Positions 28,101 through 36,722 of a stretch of DNA of 64,000 bases are shown one piece after another; position 1 is the first letter of the stretch, and the number at the start of each line of letters is the position of its first letter. The DNA is taken from contig JBEKUY010000008.1 in the NCBI GenBank assembly GCA_049514555.1, positions 50,534 through 114,533 of the forward strand, given 5' to 3'. This stretch comes from JBEKUY01 sp049514555. Lineage in GTDB: Bacteria > Acidobacteriota > Terriglobia > Acidiferrales > UBA7541. The notes beneath the pieces were generated by a model. That model made no database searches and had not been told where the DNA came from. It was given only the letters and a program-made list of their open reading frames with translations. The position numbers and the translations under genes are program-made.

Positions 28101-28998
28101 TGATCCCGCGCATCTGTTCGCGGATTTCGGAATAGCGCCTGGCCCGGGAGGCTTGTCGCTTGAGCGAACCGAGCTGCTTCTCGACTTCGACGACGATGTC
28201 GTTGACGCGCGCCAGATTGGCCTTGGACGACTCCAAGCGCGCCTCGGCGAGCCGCTTCTTGGTCTTGTACTTGGTGACGCCCGCGGCCTCTTCGATGATG
28301 GCGCGGCGCTCCACGGGTTTGCTCGAAAGGATGAGGCCGATGCGGCCCTGCTCGATGATGGCGTAAGAATCGGGACCTAGGCCCATGCCCATGAAGAGGT
28401 CCTGGACGTCGCGGAGGCGCGCGACGTGGCCGTTGAGGAGATATTCACTCTGGCCCGAACGATAGAGGCGTCGGCCAACCTTCACTTCGCCGGGCTTCGT
28501 CAGGATCTCATGTCTCTCGGCGCCGGCGCGCTTGAGGCGCTTGGATTTCTCTCCAGAGTCGGCCTCGGTGGCACCCAATTCGGCGGAGGCTGAGTCGCCC
28601 GCGTCAGAATCTGAGACTGCTTCCGAAATGGAATCCGGGCTGCCCGCGGGTTGTTCCGGCACGTCTTCGGAGGCCTCTGCAGCGGAAGCGCCCTCGAGGA
28701 TCATGCGGGCAGCTTCGGCCAGCTCGGGGTCTTCGAGAGTGATGGTCACTTCGGCGAGACCCAGGGGCGGGCGCTTGGACGTGCCGTTGAAGATGCAATC
28801 GGACATGCGCTCGGCGCGCAGAGACTTGTGCGACTGCTCGCCCAGCACCCAGGAGATGGCGTCCACGACGTTCGACTTGCCGCAGCCGTTGGGACCGATG
28901 ATGCAGGTCATACCGAGGCCGCTGAACGTGATGGTGGTACGCTCGACAAATGATTTGAAGCCGACGAGTTCGACTTTGCGCAGCTTAAGCAAGGGCAC
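25132..28998 (-). CDS. smc: Chromosome segregation protein SMC
   Basis: This 1288-aa protein has Walker A GPNGCGKSN (residues 35-43), long coiled coils, a hinge (about 520-690, with GVLADYAEV and FVLPDGTCYQGRMVTGG), and C-terminal signature LLSGGEKAM plus Walker B FCILDEVDAPLDEAN. Two heads dimerise and, with ScpA/ScpB, condense and align chromosomes. The head carries an extra acidic, Ser/Ala-rich stretch (about residues 100-165), replacing a short loop in typical SMCs and making the protein about 100 aa longer than usual. It starts at GTG 28998 with GGGAG 8 nt upstream. The scpA and scpB genes are not adjacent. Confidence 0.96.
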   Translation of the reverse strand: MPLLKLRKVELVGFKSFVERTTITFSGLGMTCIIGPNGCGKSNVVDAISWVLGEQSHKSLRAERMSDCIFNGTSKRPPLGLAEVTITLEDPELAEAARMILEGASAAEASEDVPEQPAGSPDSISEAVSDSDAGDSASAELGATEADSGEKSKRLKRAGAERHEILTKPGEVKVGRRLYRSGQSEYLLNGHVARLRDVQDLFMGMGLGPDSYAIIEQGRIGLILSSKPVERRAIIEEAAGVTKYKTKKRLAEARLESSKANLARVNDIVVEVEKQLGSLKRQASRARRYSEIREQMRGIIRQVLASKAHELDAEAERLAGRLAELSHVETSRAREIGEQEAEQERLSRRIYELDAELRQGQNQLGLTTLELDRAENRIGFNRQRSRELEARRSQLAAQLEEMLAQSAAIRSRREAHDGTVAALREQSAALTVLVEQLAERSQSHSEQSVSAEARIERLRLQAAEIAEQIVQLHGEQRQAEEALAFQSRAQQKLEAAEHQLLEEAVRARDQSEAATLDWQTTTSRVQEIEQQIAGLNARIAELRRQEQEMGAQSDALRESLASVRARRSTLQQLLNDRAYTAEAVQKLFAARQGAEGSPGRDFRAVGVLADYAEVTEEHEAAVEQFLRDELEYVVVETFDHARAGISLLRDEVGGRATFFVDSLRNLRLNEFEPIVHFRADEGVVSRLDKLVDFRDPLGAAAKQFLPRLRSAFLVDSATAAEKLARENPQYAFVLPDGTCYQGRMVTGGRPDEAGPLGMKRELRSLEADFVDLQRRAAESQDALGRVQSEIAASEQAIEQATAQHRESERAVYAAANRREQTNSDLTRLGVELHACQADLDRVRREVEAAAVSALRARGQHALASAFHSDVETEAKRLAEALSSLRQSVQSVQEELAGRRAEQAALAERLSSAEVTAERFAGELRDAEARENSFREQMAALSAEHSSTQAQSAELAQQLEGLRSEKVRLEARQVELDAEWNTARKGVALLEEGLRSARQSLSELRDERGRFEIERARNDSDRQHLRETCLAELNAHPEDLIAQEPALLTGEALAAAETSFHEMKSRIESMGPVNMMALDEFTECEQRYSFLTRERDDLLKSIADTQQVIAELDQVSRERFEAAFAAINTSFAEAFRTLFGGGTGEMRLTEPDSSGDAGIDVIVQPPGKRLQNVLLLSGGEKAMTALALLIAIFRYQPSPFCILDEVDAPLDEANVGRFTRMLGEMSAQTQFIVVTHNRCTMEMASVLYGVTMQEPGVSKLVSVRWEEQQAPASAGGVVRKTRAATATAA

Positions 28999-29344
28999 CC
29001 CTTTGTCTCCCAGCCCACGCCGAACGTGCCGGGCTGCAGGCGCGCACGGAGAGACGGCGCATCGTTCCTCGACTGGAGGGAGAATCGGGCGACAATAATA
29101 CTGGGGGTACTGTCAGCAGTGGCCCAACCGCCTGGCGCTAGGATGGCGGTACCCGCAGAAGCTAGCACGATGCGGGCAGCGTGTAAAGGCCTACGCAAGG
29201 CATTGTGCGCAGGGGAAACGAGGCACAAGCTGGCAAGAGGCGCCGCCTACCGCCTGCGGACTGTCTGTTGCGGCGGGCCGGCGTCAATTGCGCCAGGGAG
29301 AAGGCGTCGGCTAGAATGCAAGGCTCTTTTGAGTTCGGCGAGGG
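28999..29344. other. 346-bp divergent intergenic region between smc and cysS
   Basis: No gene with a plausible start and composition was found here. A possible cysS promoter is TTGCGC (29288-29293), an 18-bp spacer and TAGAAT (29312-29317), 27 bp before the cysS ATG. No T-box or tRNA-like leader was recognised. Confidence 0.5.
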
Positions 29345-30808
29345 ATGACGCAGGCGAGAATGCGCGCGATCCGGTTGCACAACACGCTGACGGGAAAGAC
29401 GGAGCCGTTCGTGCCGCTTCACGCCGGCGAAGTGCGCATGTACACCTGCGGGCCGACCGTCTACGACTACGCGCACATCGGCAATTTTCGCACGTTCGTA
29501 TTTCAAGACGTTCTGCGGCGGTTTTTCGAGACGCAGGGCTACCGCGTGATCCAGGTAATGAACCTGACCGACGTGGACGACCGGATCATCGCCAAAGCGG
29601 CGGCCGCGGGAGTCTCGATTCGTGACTATACGGAGAAGTACGCGCAGGAATTCTTCGCCGATTGCAAAGTGATGGGAATGGAACGGCCGGAGCACTGGGT
29701 CCGCGCCACCGACCATATCGACGATATGGTGCAGTTGATCGAACGGCTGCAGAAGAAGTCTTTCACCTATTCGAGCGATGGATCCATCTATTTCCGGATC
29801 GCGAAATTCGCGGGGTACGGCAAGCTCTCGAAGGTCGATCTGACCGGGATCCAGGCAGGCGCGCGCGTGGACGTGGACCGGTACGAAAAGGAGAGCCCGC
29901 GGGACTTCGCGCTGTGGAAGGCGCCGAAGCCCGGCGAGCACTTCTGGGAGACGCGGATCGGTCCCGGACGGCCGGGGTGGCACATCGAGTGCTCCACCAT
30001 GGCCATGAAGTATCTCGGCGAGACCCTGGACATTCACACGGGCGGAGTGGATTTGGCCTTTCCCCACCACGAAAACGAAATCGCGCAATCGGAAGCGGCC
30101 ACAGGCAAGCCGTTTGTGCGTTATTGGCTGCACGCGGAGCACTTGCTTTTGGAGAGCGAGAAGATGTCCAAGTCCGCGGGCAACTTCTTCACGTTGCGGG
30201 ATCTGTTCGCCCAGGGGCACAAGCCGTCCTCGCTGCGGTTCCTGCTGGCATCGGTGCCCTATCGGAGACAACTAAACTTCACGATGGAAGGATTGCAGCA
30301 GGCGGCCAGCTCGGTGGAGCGGCTGAGGAATTTCGCGCAACGGCTCAAGGACGGAAAGTTTCCGCGGGCCCAGCGCGGCGAAGAGCGCGCGGTGCGGAAG
30401 CTGGCCGAGCGTTCGGCGGAAGAGTTCGACGCGGGGCTGGCTGATGATTTAAACACGGCGCAGGCGCTGGCCGCCGTGTTTGATTTGGTGCGCGAAGCGA
30501 ACGTTGCTATGGACAGCGGCGCATTCCGTCAGGAAGACGTGGCGCCGGTAAAAGCGGTGCTCGATCGGTTCGAGCGTGTTTTTGCGTTGATCGAGGACGA
30601 CGACGCGGCGCGGCTCGCCGAGTTGGGCCTCGGCGCCCCGCCGGGCGGCCCGAGCGATGCCGAGATCGCTGCATTGGTCGCACAGCGCCAGGCGGCGCGC
30701 AAACGCAAGGACTTCGCCGAGGCCGACCGCATCCGCCGGCAATTGGCGGAGAGTGGTATACTCCTCGAAGATACGCGAGGCGGCGACGTCCGTTGGAAGC
30801 GCAAATGA
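29345..30808 (+). CDS. cysS: Cysteinyl-tRNA synthetase
   Basis: This 487-aa class I synthetase charges tRNA-Cys. It has CGPTVYDYAHIGNFR (residues 35-49) with the zinc-binding Cys35 and the HIGN form of the HIGH motif, the segment HIECS and HHENEIAQSE with further zinc ligands, and KMSKS at about 272-276. A C-terminal helical anticodon-recognition region follows. Length is normal. The matching tRNA-Cys gene lies 3.4 kb downstream on the same strand, with three unrelated genes between. Confidence 0.97.
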   Translation: MTQARMRAIRLHNTLTGKTEPFVPLHAGEVRMYTCGPTVYDYAHIGNFRTFVFQDVLRRFFETQGYRVIQVMNLTDVDDRIIAKAAAAGVSIRDYTEKYAQEFFADCKVMGMERPEHWVRATDHIDDMVQLIERLQKKSFTYSSDGSIYFRIAKFAGYGKLSKVDLTGIQAGARVDVDRYEKESPRDFALWKAPKPGEHFWETRIGPGRPGWHIECSTMAMKYLGETLDIHTGGVDLAFPHHENEIAQSEAATGKPFVRYWLHAEHLLLESEKMSKSAGNFFTLRDLFAQGHKPSSLRFLLASVPYRRQLNFTMEGLQQAASSVERLRNFAQRLKDGKFPRAQRGEERAVRKLAERSAEEFDAGLADDLNTAQALAAVFDLVREANVAMDSGAFRQEDVAPVKAVLDRFERVFALIEDDDAARLAELGLGAPPGGPSDAEIAALVAQRQAARKRKDFAEADRIRRQLAESGILLEDTRGGDVRWKRK

Positions 30809-30992
30809 CACTCACCTCTTTTCACGCGGCCTCACGGCATAACCTGCCGGCGCATGACCGGCCGTGTCTCTTCGGAGTGGACTAACCCCCCCCCGCAAAG
30901 CTCGAAGGTCTCATTTTCTTTCAACCCAACCAGGTACCCGGCAAGCCCCGAAGGCGCCCGGCGCTTCAGACCAGTTGCAGCGGGAGGAAACG

Positions 30993-32348
30993 ATGTCAAC
31001 GGCCACTGAATTGAAGGCGAAATTGCCCAGGCTGGCAACCGCGCTGCCCGGACCCAACGCGAAGAAAGCGGTGGAGCGCGACGCGCAGTTCGTCTCGCCG
31101 TCGTATACGCGCGAGTACCCGTTGGTCGCGAAGGCCGGACGCGGCGCGCTGATCGAGGATGTGGACGGCAACGTTTTTCTCGACTTTGCCGCGGGGATTG
31201 CGGTGTGTTCGACGGGGCACTGCCATCCCCAAGTGGTCGCGGCCATCCAGAAACAGGCGGCCGAACTCATCCACATGTCGGGGACGGACTTCTACTACGA
31301 AGGCATGGCCCGGCTTGCCGAGCGCCTCGGCCATATCGTTCCCGGCGCGGAAGCGAAGCGGGTCTACTTCGGCAATTCGGGGACCGAGGCCGTAGAAGCG
31401 GCCATCAAGCTGGCGCGATACGCAACGCGCCGCGAGAAGCTCATCGCGTTCTACGGCTGCTTCCATGGGCGGACCTTAGGCTCGCTTTCGCTTACGGCCT
31501 CGAGGGCAGCGCAGAGGAAAGGGTTCGGGACATTGCTCGGCGGCGTCATCCACATTCCTTATCCTTACGCCTACCGCTGTCCGTATGGGCACACCGCGGA
31601 CACCTGCGGGAGCGAGGTCATCGAATTTCTGGAAGGCGAAATCTTCGAGCGCATGGCGGATCCGGAGGAAATCGCCGCGATCATCATCGAACCGATCCAG
31701 GGCGAAGGCGGATACGTGCCGGCGCCGAAAGCGTTCCTCTTGGAGCTTCAACGGGTGGTGCGCAAGCACGGCATCCTGCTGGTCGTGGACGAAGTGCAAT
31801 CCGGCATGGGACGCACGGGAAAGTGGTGGGCGAGCGACCACGCCGGAATCCAGCCGGACATTCTCTGCACGGCCAAGGGAATCGCGTCGGGCATGCCGCT
31901 TTCGGCCACGATTGCCCGGGCCAGCGTGATGAATTGGAAGCCCGGGGCGCACGCGTCAACCTTCGGCGGGAATCCGGTGAGCATCGCTGCGGCGCTGGCG
32001 ACCTTGGACGTGCTCGAAGGCGGCCTGATCGAGAATGCGCGGCGCATGGGCGAGCATCTGTTCGCGAAGATGAGCGACTGGCCCGCGCGTTTCTCCAACG
32101 TCGGCGACGTGCGCGGCAAAGGCTTGATGATCGGCGTCGAAATCGTCCGCGATCAAGAGACCAAAGAGAAGGCCCCCGAGCTGCGCAACTGGATCCTCCA
32201 CAAAGCGTTTGAGAAGGGCCTCCTCGTTCTCGGCGCGGGTGAAAACACTGTCCGGCTGGCGCCCCCGCTCGTGATTGATGAGGACCAGGCGGACTTCGCC
32301 GTAAGAACCCTCGAGGAGTGCCTGACGGAAGCGGCCGAGAAGCATTAG
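30993..32348 (+). CDS. Class III PLP-dependent aminotransferase (GabT/ArgD-like)
   Basis: This 451-aa enzyme has the fold-type I class III pattern: GNSGTEAVEAAIKLAR for phosphate binding, FHGRTLGSLSLT, EPIQGEGGY, the Asp of VVDEVQSGMGRTG that contacts the pyridine nitrogen, and the PLP lysine in TAKGIASG (about residue 294). Members move amino groups from 4-aminobutyrate, acetylornithine or similar omega-amines to 2-oxoglutarate; the exact donor is not clear here. ATG 30993 follows GGGAGGAAA. The frame is open further upstream through a C9 run (30886-30894), but that part lacks family similarity. Confidence 0.88.
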   Translation: MSTATELKAKLPRLATALPGPNAKKAVERDAQFVSPSYTREYPLVAKAGRGALIEDVDGNVFLDFAAGIAVCSTGHCHPQVVAAIQKQAAELIHMSGTDFYYEGMARLAERLGHIVPGAEAKRVYFGNSGTEAVEAAIKLARYATRREKLIAFYGCFHGRTLGSLSLTASRAAQRKGFGTLLGGVIHIPYPYAYRCPYGHTADTCGSEVIEFLEGEIFERMADPEEIAAIIIEPIQGEGGYVPAPKAFLLELQRVVRKHGILLVVDEVQSGMGRTGKWWASDHAGIQPDILCTAKGIASGMPLSATIARASVMNWKPGAHASTFGGNPVSIAAALATLDVLEGGLIENARRMGEHLFAKMSDWPARFSNVGDVRGKGLMIGVEIVRDQETKEKAPELRNWILHKAFEKGLLVLGAGENTVRLAPPLVIDEDQADFAVRTLEECLTEAAEKH

Positions 32349-32518
32349 CCAGCTTGTGCACAGGTCTGTTAGTCGTGATCCCCGAGCACGACGCTCCATA
32401 AATGCATCAGCCATCAGAATCTGACCCTCTCCCCAACCAAGAGAGGAACCGGAGAGAAGAAGTCGCGAGTGGGATAGAATGGATCCAAAAGGGGACCGCC
32501 CTTGGGCGTAGAGTCGCG

Positions 32519-33049
32519 ATGCGATTGTTCCCGCGAATCATGTTTCGTGCGCTGAGTTGGGCGGCGCGCAAGGGCCTCCGTGAAGAACCGGCGTCGGGGT
32601 CGGCGGGCGTTTCTGCGGCGGAGAAGAAGCTGCGGAGCCGCGAGAGAGGCGTCCGCGGCGAGACGTACGCTTACTGGTATCTGCGGCGGAACGGTTACGT
32701 GATGATTGCCAGGAATTACACTGCGCCGGGATTCAAGGGAGAAATCGATCTGATTGGTTACGACGGGTCGACGCTGGCGTTCGTTGAGGTGCGCACTCGG
32801 ACGGCGGGGAACGCCGGCAGCCAGTCGGCCGAGGAGAGCGTTACGCCCGGCAAGTGGCGCGTGGTGGCGCGGATGGCTCAGCACTTTCTGGTCGAGCGGG
32901 GCCTGGCCGAGTGCCCGTACCGATTTGACCTGCTGGCGATCGAGAATCGATCCGGTCAGCGTCCCGAGTTGAGGCTGCATAAAGGAGCATTCAGCGGCGC
33001 GCGACAAAGAGAAGAGTGGAGTGGACGGAGACGGGGCGCAGCGTATTAG
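32519..33049 (+). CDS. YraN/UPF0102 family nuclease-fold protein
   Basis: The product (176 aa from ATG 32519) carries the UPF0102 core RGVRGETYAYWYLRRNGY, then GEIDLIGYDG and FVEVRTR, which give the D-x(n)-E-x-R/K arrangement of PD-(D/E)XK nucleases. The cellular role of YraN is unresolved; a link to recombination has been proposed. The frame is open to ATG 32402, but the extra 39 residues are unlike the family and no ribosome-binding site favours them, so the start is uncertain. About 50 residues still precede the conserved domain, more than usual. Confidence 0.8.
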   Translation: MRLFPRIMFRALSWAARKGLREEPASGSAGVSAAEKKLRSRERGVRGETYAYWYLRRNGYVMIARNYTAPGFKGEIDLIGYDGSTLAFVEVRTRTAGNAGSQSAEESVTPGKWRVVARMAQHFLVERGLAECPYRFDLLAIENRSGQRPELRLHKGAFSGARQREEWSGRRRGAAY

Positions 33050-33107
33050 AATCTGATGTCCTGCCGCGCGCCATGCCGCGGCACGAGTTCGGGGGGAGGA
33101 GGAAGAA

Positions 33108-34130
33108 TTGCCAGAGCTAAGAAAAGATCCAATCACGGGAAGATGGGTGATCATTTCGACCGAGCGTGGGAAGCGCCCGTCCGACTTTGCTCGCGAAAGC
33201 GTGGTGGCCCAGGGAAACAAGAACTGTCCCTTCTGCTACGGCCACGAGGCCAAGACGCCGCCGGAAATTCTCGCCTATGGGCGGAACGGGAGCGGGGCCA
33301 ACACGCCGGGGTGGACCATTCGCGTCGTCCCCAATAAATTTCCGGCGCTCGGAATTGAGGGCGAACTCGGACGCGAGGGCGAAGGAATCTTCGACAAGAT
33401 GAACGGGATCGGTGCGCACGAAGTGATCGTCGAAACTCCCGATCATCAGGCCACGCTCGCTACCCTGCCGGACCGCGCCATCGAAGACGTGCTGTGGGCC
33501 TACCGCGACCGTATGCTCGACCTGAAGAACGACAAGCGGTTTCGCTACGTGCTGATTTTCAAGAACCACGGCGAGGCCGCCGGAGCTTCGCTCGAGCACC
33601 CCCACTCGCAATTGATCGCCTTGCCGATCGTGCCCAAACAGGTGCGCGAGGAAGTGGACAGTTGCCGGCACTACTATCACGACAAGGAACGCTGCATCTT
33701 CTGCGACATCATCCGCCAGGAGATGGAAGCGGGCGTGCGCGTCGTCAGCGAAAACGATTATTTCATCACCATCACGCCGTATGCGCCGCGGTTTCCGTTC
33801 GAGTTGTGGGTTTTGCCGAAGCTGCACGGCTCGTCCTTCGAAAACAACCAGAGCCCGGTGTACGCGAGTCTGGCGCGGATGGTCAGAGATACGCTCGCGC
33901 GGCTCGACGCGGTGCTGGACCGTCCGGCGTACAACCTGATGATCCACACCTCGCCGATCGGGGAGGAAATCAACGACCACTATCACTGGCACATCGAAAT
34001 CATTCCCAAACTGACGAAGGTGGCCGGGTTCGAATGGGGAACAGGGTTTTATATCTGTCCAACGCCGCCCGAGGAGGCAGCGAAGTTCCTGCGCGAAGCC
34101 CAGGTGGGTGCCCCGCAACCGGCCCGATGA
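33108..34130 (+). CDS. galT: Galactose-1-phosphate uridylyltransferase
   Basis: This 340-aa protein has the GalT pattern: N-terminal ELRKDPITGRWVII, zinc-binding CPFC (with later His), the central NHGEAAGASLEHPHSQ with catalytic HPH followed by Gln (about residue 165), and the C-terminal HIEIIPKL. It exchanges UDP between UDP-glucose and galactose-1-phosphate in the Leloir pathway; some members act on other sugar phosphates. The start is TTG 33108 preceded by a strong GGGGGGAGGAGG element. The galK and galE genes are not adjacent. It is the last chromosomal protein gene before the ICE. Confidence 0.9.
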   Translation: MPELRKDPITGRWVIISTERGKRPSDFARESVVAQGNKNCPFCYGHEAKTPPEILAYGRNGSGANTPGWTIRVVPNKFPALGIEGELGREGEGIFDKMNGIGAHEVIVETPDHQATLATLPDRAIEDVLWAYRDRMLDLKNDKRFRYVLIFKNHGEAAGASLEHPHSQLIALPIVPKQVREEVDSCRHYYHDKERCIFCDIIRQEMEAGVRVVSENDYFITITPYAPRFPFELWVLPKLHGSSFENNQSPVYASLARMVRDTLARLDAVLDRPAYNLMIHTSPIGEEINDHYHWHIEIIPKLTKVAGFEWGTGFYICPTPPEEAAKFLREAQVGAPQPAR

Positions 34131-34177
34131 TCCGCGGGCGGTGCCCTGCGTTCTGAACGGCGCGCGGCGGTTTTCGT

Positions 34178-34183
34178 TATACT
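34178..34183 (+). promoter_or_regulatory. Candidate -10 box of tRNA-Cys
   Basis: TATACT ends 14 bp before the mature 5' end of the tRNA. No good -35 hexamer is visible at 16-18 bp spacing (the best are TGAACG-like), so the call rests on the -10 and its position. Confidence 0.4.
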
Positions 34184-34197
34184 ATCCCTTTTGAGAA

Positions 34198-34274
34198 GGC
34201 GCGGTACCCAAGTGGCTCAAGGGAGAGGTCTGCAAAACCTCCATTCGTGGGTTCGAATCCCACCCGCGCCTCCA
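34198..34274 (+). tRNA. tRNA-Cys (anticodon GCA), CCA encoded
   Basis: A complete cloverleaf can be drawn. The acceptor stem is GGCGCGG/CCGCGCC. The anticodon stem GAGGT/ACCTC carries a loop CTGCAAA, giving anticodon GCA. The T arm is GTGGG TTCGAAT CCCAC. The discriminator base is U, as expected for tRNA-Cys, and CCA is encoded. Its 3' end abuts the ICE integrase, 14 bp away, making it the likely attachment site; the tRNA stays intact after insertion. Confidence 0.97.
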
Positions 34275-34288
34275 ACCTTTTCAAATAC

Positions 34289-35803
34289 TTAAGGCTGGAC
34301 TGCTCCCTTCCTGCTAACAATTGTGCTAACAGAACCCCGCCAGTGGCGGGATCTGCCGGCCGCTCGCAGGCGTCGCGCAGCAATCTGCGCTGCCGACTCA
34401 TCCGCCTGCGAAGTGAGATGAACATAGTGCTTCATGGTTGTCTCAGCGCGGGAGTGACCCAGCCGCTCCTGCGCCACTTTGATTGGCACTCCTTCTTCAT
34501 GAAGGACGGTCGAATGCCAGTGGCGCAGCAAATGCCAGGTTGTCCGCGTGATCCCCAGCTTCTCCACCGCAGGTCGAATCACTTTCTCAAGAAGGTTGTC
34601 GGCACGGTACGGCGCTGCGCCCCTTGAGTTCGGAAACAGCCAGTCGTCTTCTTTCGCTTCCGGCGTTCGTTTCCGAAGATGTTTCAAGAGGGCCAGATCG
34701 AAAGTCCCAAGCCGAATGGGACGTAGGCTGCGGTGAGTCTTGGGCCGTTCAAATTCCCCATCGTGCACGACTTCGCGGACCCATAAACTCCGTCGCTGCC
34801 AGTCCACATTCTTCCAGCGCAGCGCCAACAACTCGCTGATGCGAAGGCCGGTGACACTAATGAGCAACACCATCGTTCGGTACGGCTCATCAAGTGATCG
34901 CGCCAGACGATCCAGTTCTTTGTCGCTCAAAAGGTCGGGCTGGACCGCTGGTGGCTCAGGGGACAGTTCGGCTGACCTGACGGGGTTCGACCTGAGATGC
35001 TTGAATTTGACCGCAGCGGCAAATACTGCACTCAAAACACTCTTGATGTTCCTGACCGTGTTCCAAGCAAGGCCGCTGCTAGTCTTCTGATTGATGAAAG
35101 CCTGGACATCTTCCTCGGAGACTTCGGCCATCTGCCTGTCGCCCCACGCCGGGAGGATGTGATGCTCAAGCACGACACTGTAACTGTGCTTGGTTGTGTG
35201 CTTCTTCGTAGGCAGCTTCAGCTTCCGATAGACAGATTCAACGAAATCTCGAATCGTGATTACCGGCCGTGGTCGATAGTCCAGGTCATTCACTTCTGCT
35301 AGCCTCTCCGCCAGTTTTCGCTCGGCAAGCTGCTTCGTGGGGAATTCCGCTTTCCGGCCGAGGTTGATCGCTCGTTGTTTGCGCGCAACCGTGCCGTCTT
35401 GGAGCCGGATGTCTTCCCAGTAGAAGCCTTCCCAATACGGATTCTTCGTCTGGCGAAGTCGCACGTGTCCTTTTTGAAATCGCCTTCGAGCCATGGATTT
35501 TCTCTCCCTTCCATTGGCCCGAGCGATTCCGTCGATGGTGGCTAGACTAACACTGGAGTGCCCTTTGAGGCGAGCCTCGACGTAACGGGTTACGTCGGCC
35601 TGCCTGAAGCGAACGAGGCGCCCTAAACGCACGCACTGCAGATGAGCTGCGCTGCTGCCACTTGCGTGCTTATAGACCCAATCACGAGAAACTCCCAAAG
35701 AGCAGCACACCTGGGCCACTGTGAGTAGCTGATCGGTCCCGGAAATGCCATTCGCATATGTCTCGTGTTCCATACGGACGTTTGCTTGCAGACAGATGTT
35801 CAA
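34289..35803 (-). CDS. Tyrosine recombinase with N-terminal excisionase-like HTH
   Basis: The 504-aa frame begins with an excisionase/MerR-like helix-turn-helix (LLTVAQVCCSLGVSRDWVYK to FRQADVTRYVEARL, residues 26-79). A full phage-type integrase follows: arm-binding region (104-175), core-binding SAM-like domain (183-265) and catalytic domain with R321, K355, H424, R427, H450 and nucleophile Y460. Met104 (ATG 35494) is preceded by GGGAGAG at good spacing, so a separate integrase may also be made. The frame start is TTG 35803 overlapping the primase stop (TTGA); ATG 35774 is the alternative. It lies 14 bp from tRNA-Cys and should catalyse insertion and excision. Confidence 0.9.
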   Translation of the reverse strand: MNICLQANVRMEHETYANGISGTDQLLTVAQVCCSLGVSRDWVYKHASGSSAAHLQCVRLGRLVRFRQADVTRYVEARLKGHSSVSLATIDGIARANGRERKSMARRRFQKGHVRLRQTKNPYWEGFYWEDIRLQDGTVARKQRAINLGRKAEFPTKQLAERKLAERLAEVNDLDYRPRPVITIRDFVESVYRKLKLPTKKHTTKHSYSVVLEHHILPAWGDRQMAEVSEEDVQAFINQKTSSGLAWNTVRNIKSVLSAVFAAAVKFKHLRSNPVRSAELSPEPPAVQPDLLSDKELDRLARSLDEPYRTMVLLISVTGLRISELLALRWKNVDWQRRSLWVREVVHDGEFERPKTHRSLRPIRLGTFDLALLKHLRKRTPEAKEDDWLFPNSRGAAPYRADNLLEKVIRPAVEKLGITRTTWHLLRHWHSTVLHEEGVPIKVAQERLGHSRAETTMKHYVHLTSQADESAAQIAARRLRAAGRSRHWRGSVSTIVSRKGAVQP

Positions 35804-36720
35804 GGATTGCGATCGACGTCTTCTGATGGGGTCTCGAACGCTTGGCCCCGTGCTGGGCCATCACTCAGGGGATTTGCTTTTTGAAGGGAATTCTGAGCCT
35901 TTGAGACGGTGTGGCGGGCATAGTATTCGGGGTTGTGCTTGTCGTCGGCGCGGAAGTCAGCGATGCGGCGGATGATTTCCTCGGGGTCGTCGCCACGGGA
36001 GAGGGCGCGCTTGGCGTAAGTCCAGTCGTGTTCGGATTGGCTCATGTGTCCAGGCGACACGGTCCGCGCGGGGTCGTGGGGCGCGCCCCGATAGCGAGGA
36101 GTCTCCAGGGACTCTTCCTGAACCAGGAAATCGCGGGAGTGATAAACCCGGTTCGATTCGTAGTGGACCTGGACTACGAAGTCCGCGTTGTACTTCTTGT
36201 TGGCGAACCCTGGCAGCCGCAGAACGCGCGTGGAGTCGGTGGCCGCAGGATCGCCGCCAAACTGGCTGGCCATAGCGCGTAGCAATGACTCGGCTTCCGG
36301 TTGATCCATGCCTTCGACTCTCCAAACGACCTGGTGCTTGCCGGGCGAAGTATGGAGGACAAAGTTGGGTGCCGGGACTTCCGCGGAATGTCGGATGGAC
36401 TCAAGTGCCTCGTCGCCATTCCTATCGAGGTCGAGATAGAGGTGGCGAATCTCTCGGATGTTGTCCTTCGTCCGACTATAGGCACCCTCCTTGATGGGGT
36501 TCATGCCGATGAAGAGGTCCGCACCAGCAGCATTCTCATGTCTCAACCAGAATTGGAATTCCAGGGTGGCGACAGTTTCGACGGCAGCGATTCTCTGAAC
36601 CGTGTGGCCGGTCCTTCGATTCCGGCCTAAAACCGCGACCTTGTCTTCAGGCTCGAAAAGTGTCAGGACGTATTCCGACGCCGACAGAGACTTGGGGGTG
36701 AAGTTAGAATCGGCGGTCAC
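35800..36720 (-). CDS. RepB-type DNA primase (archaeo-eukaryotic primase fold)
   Basis: This 306-aa protein matches the primase domain of plasmid and ICE RepB-like proteins. It has the metal-binding YLDLDRNGD (D97, D99), a nucleotide-binding HTSPGKHQVVWRV (123-135) and a third motif DSTRVLRLPGFANKK. The C-terminal 80 residues are charged and contain a short helical bundle with IIRRIADFRADDK. Such enzymes prime the transferred strand or element replication. It begins 2 bp after the VirB11 gene and its TGA overlaps the TTG of the recombinase, so it belongs to the same transcript. No helicase domain or partner is adjacent. Confidence 0.8.
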   Translation of the reverse strand: MTADSNFTPKSLSASEYVLTLFEPEDKVAVLGRNRRTGHTVQRIAAVETVATLEFQFWLRHENAAGADLFIGMNPIKEGAYSRTKDNIREIRHLYLDLDRNGDEALESIRHSAEVPAPNFVLHTSPGKHQVVWRVEGMDQPEAESLLRAMASQFGGDPAATDSTRVLRLPGFANKKYNADFVVQVHYESNRVYHSRDFLVQEESLETPRYRGAPHDPARTVSPGHMSQSEHDWTYAKRALSRGDDPEEIIRRIADFRADDKHNPEYYARHTVSKAQNSLQKANPLSDGPARGQAFETPSEDVDRNP

Positions 36721-36722
36721 GG

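Noticed and set aside
30886..30894. C9 homopolymer upstream of the aminotransferase, as a phase-variation tract
   Set aside because: It lies outside the chosen coding region and away from any recognisable promoter spacing; slippage there has no visible target.
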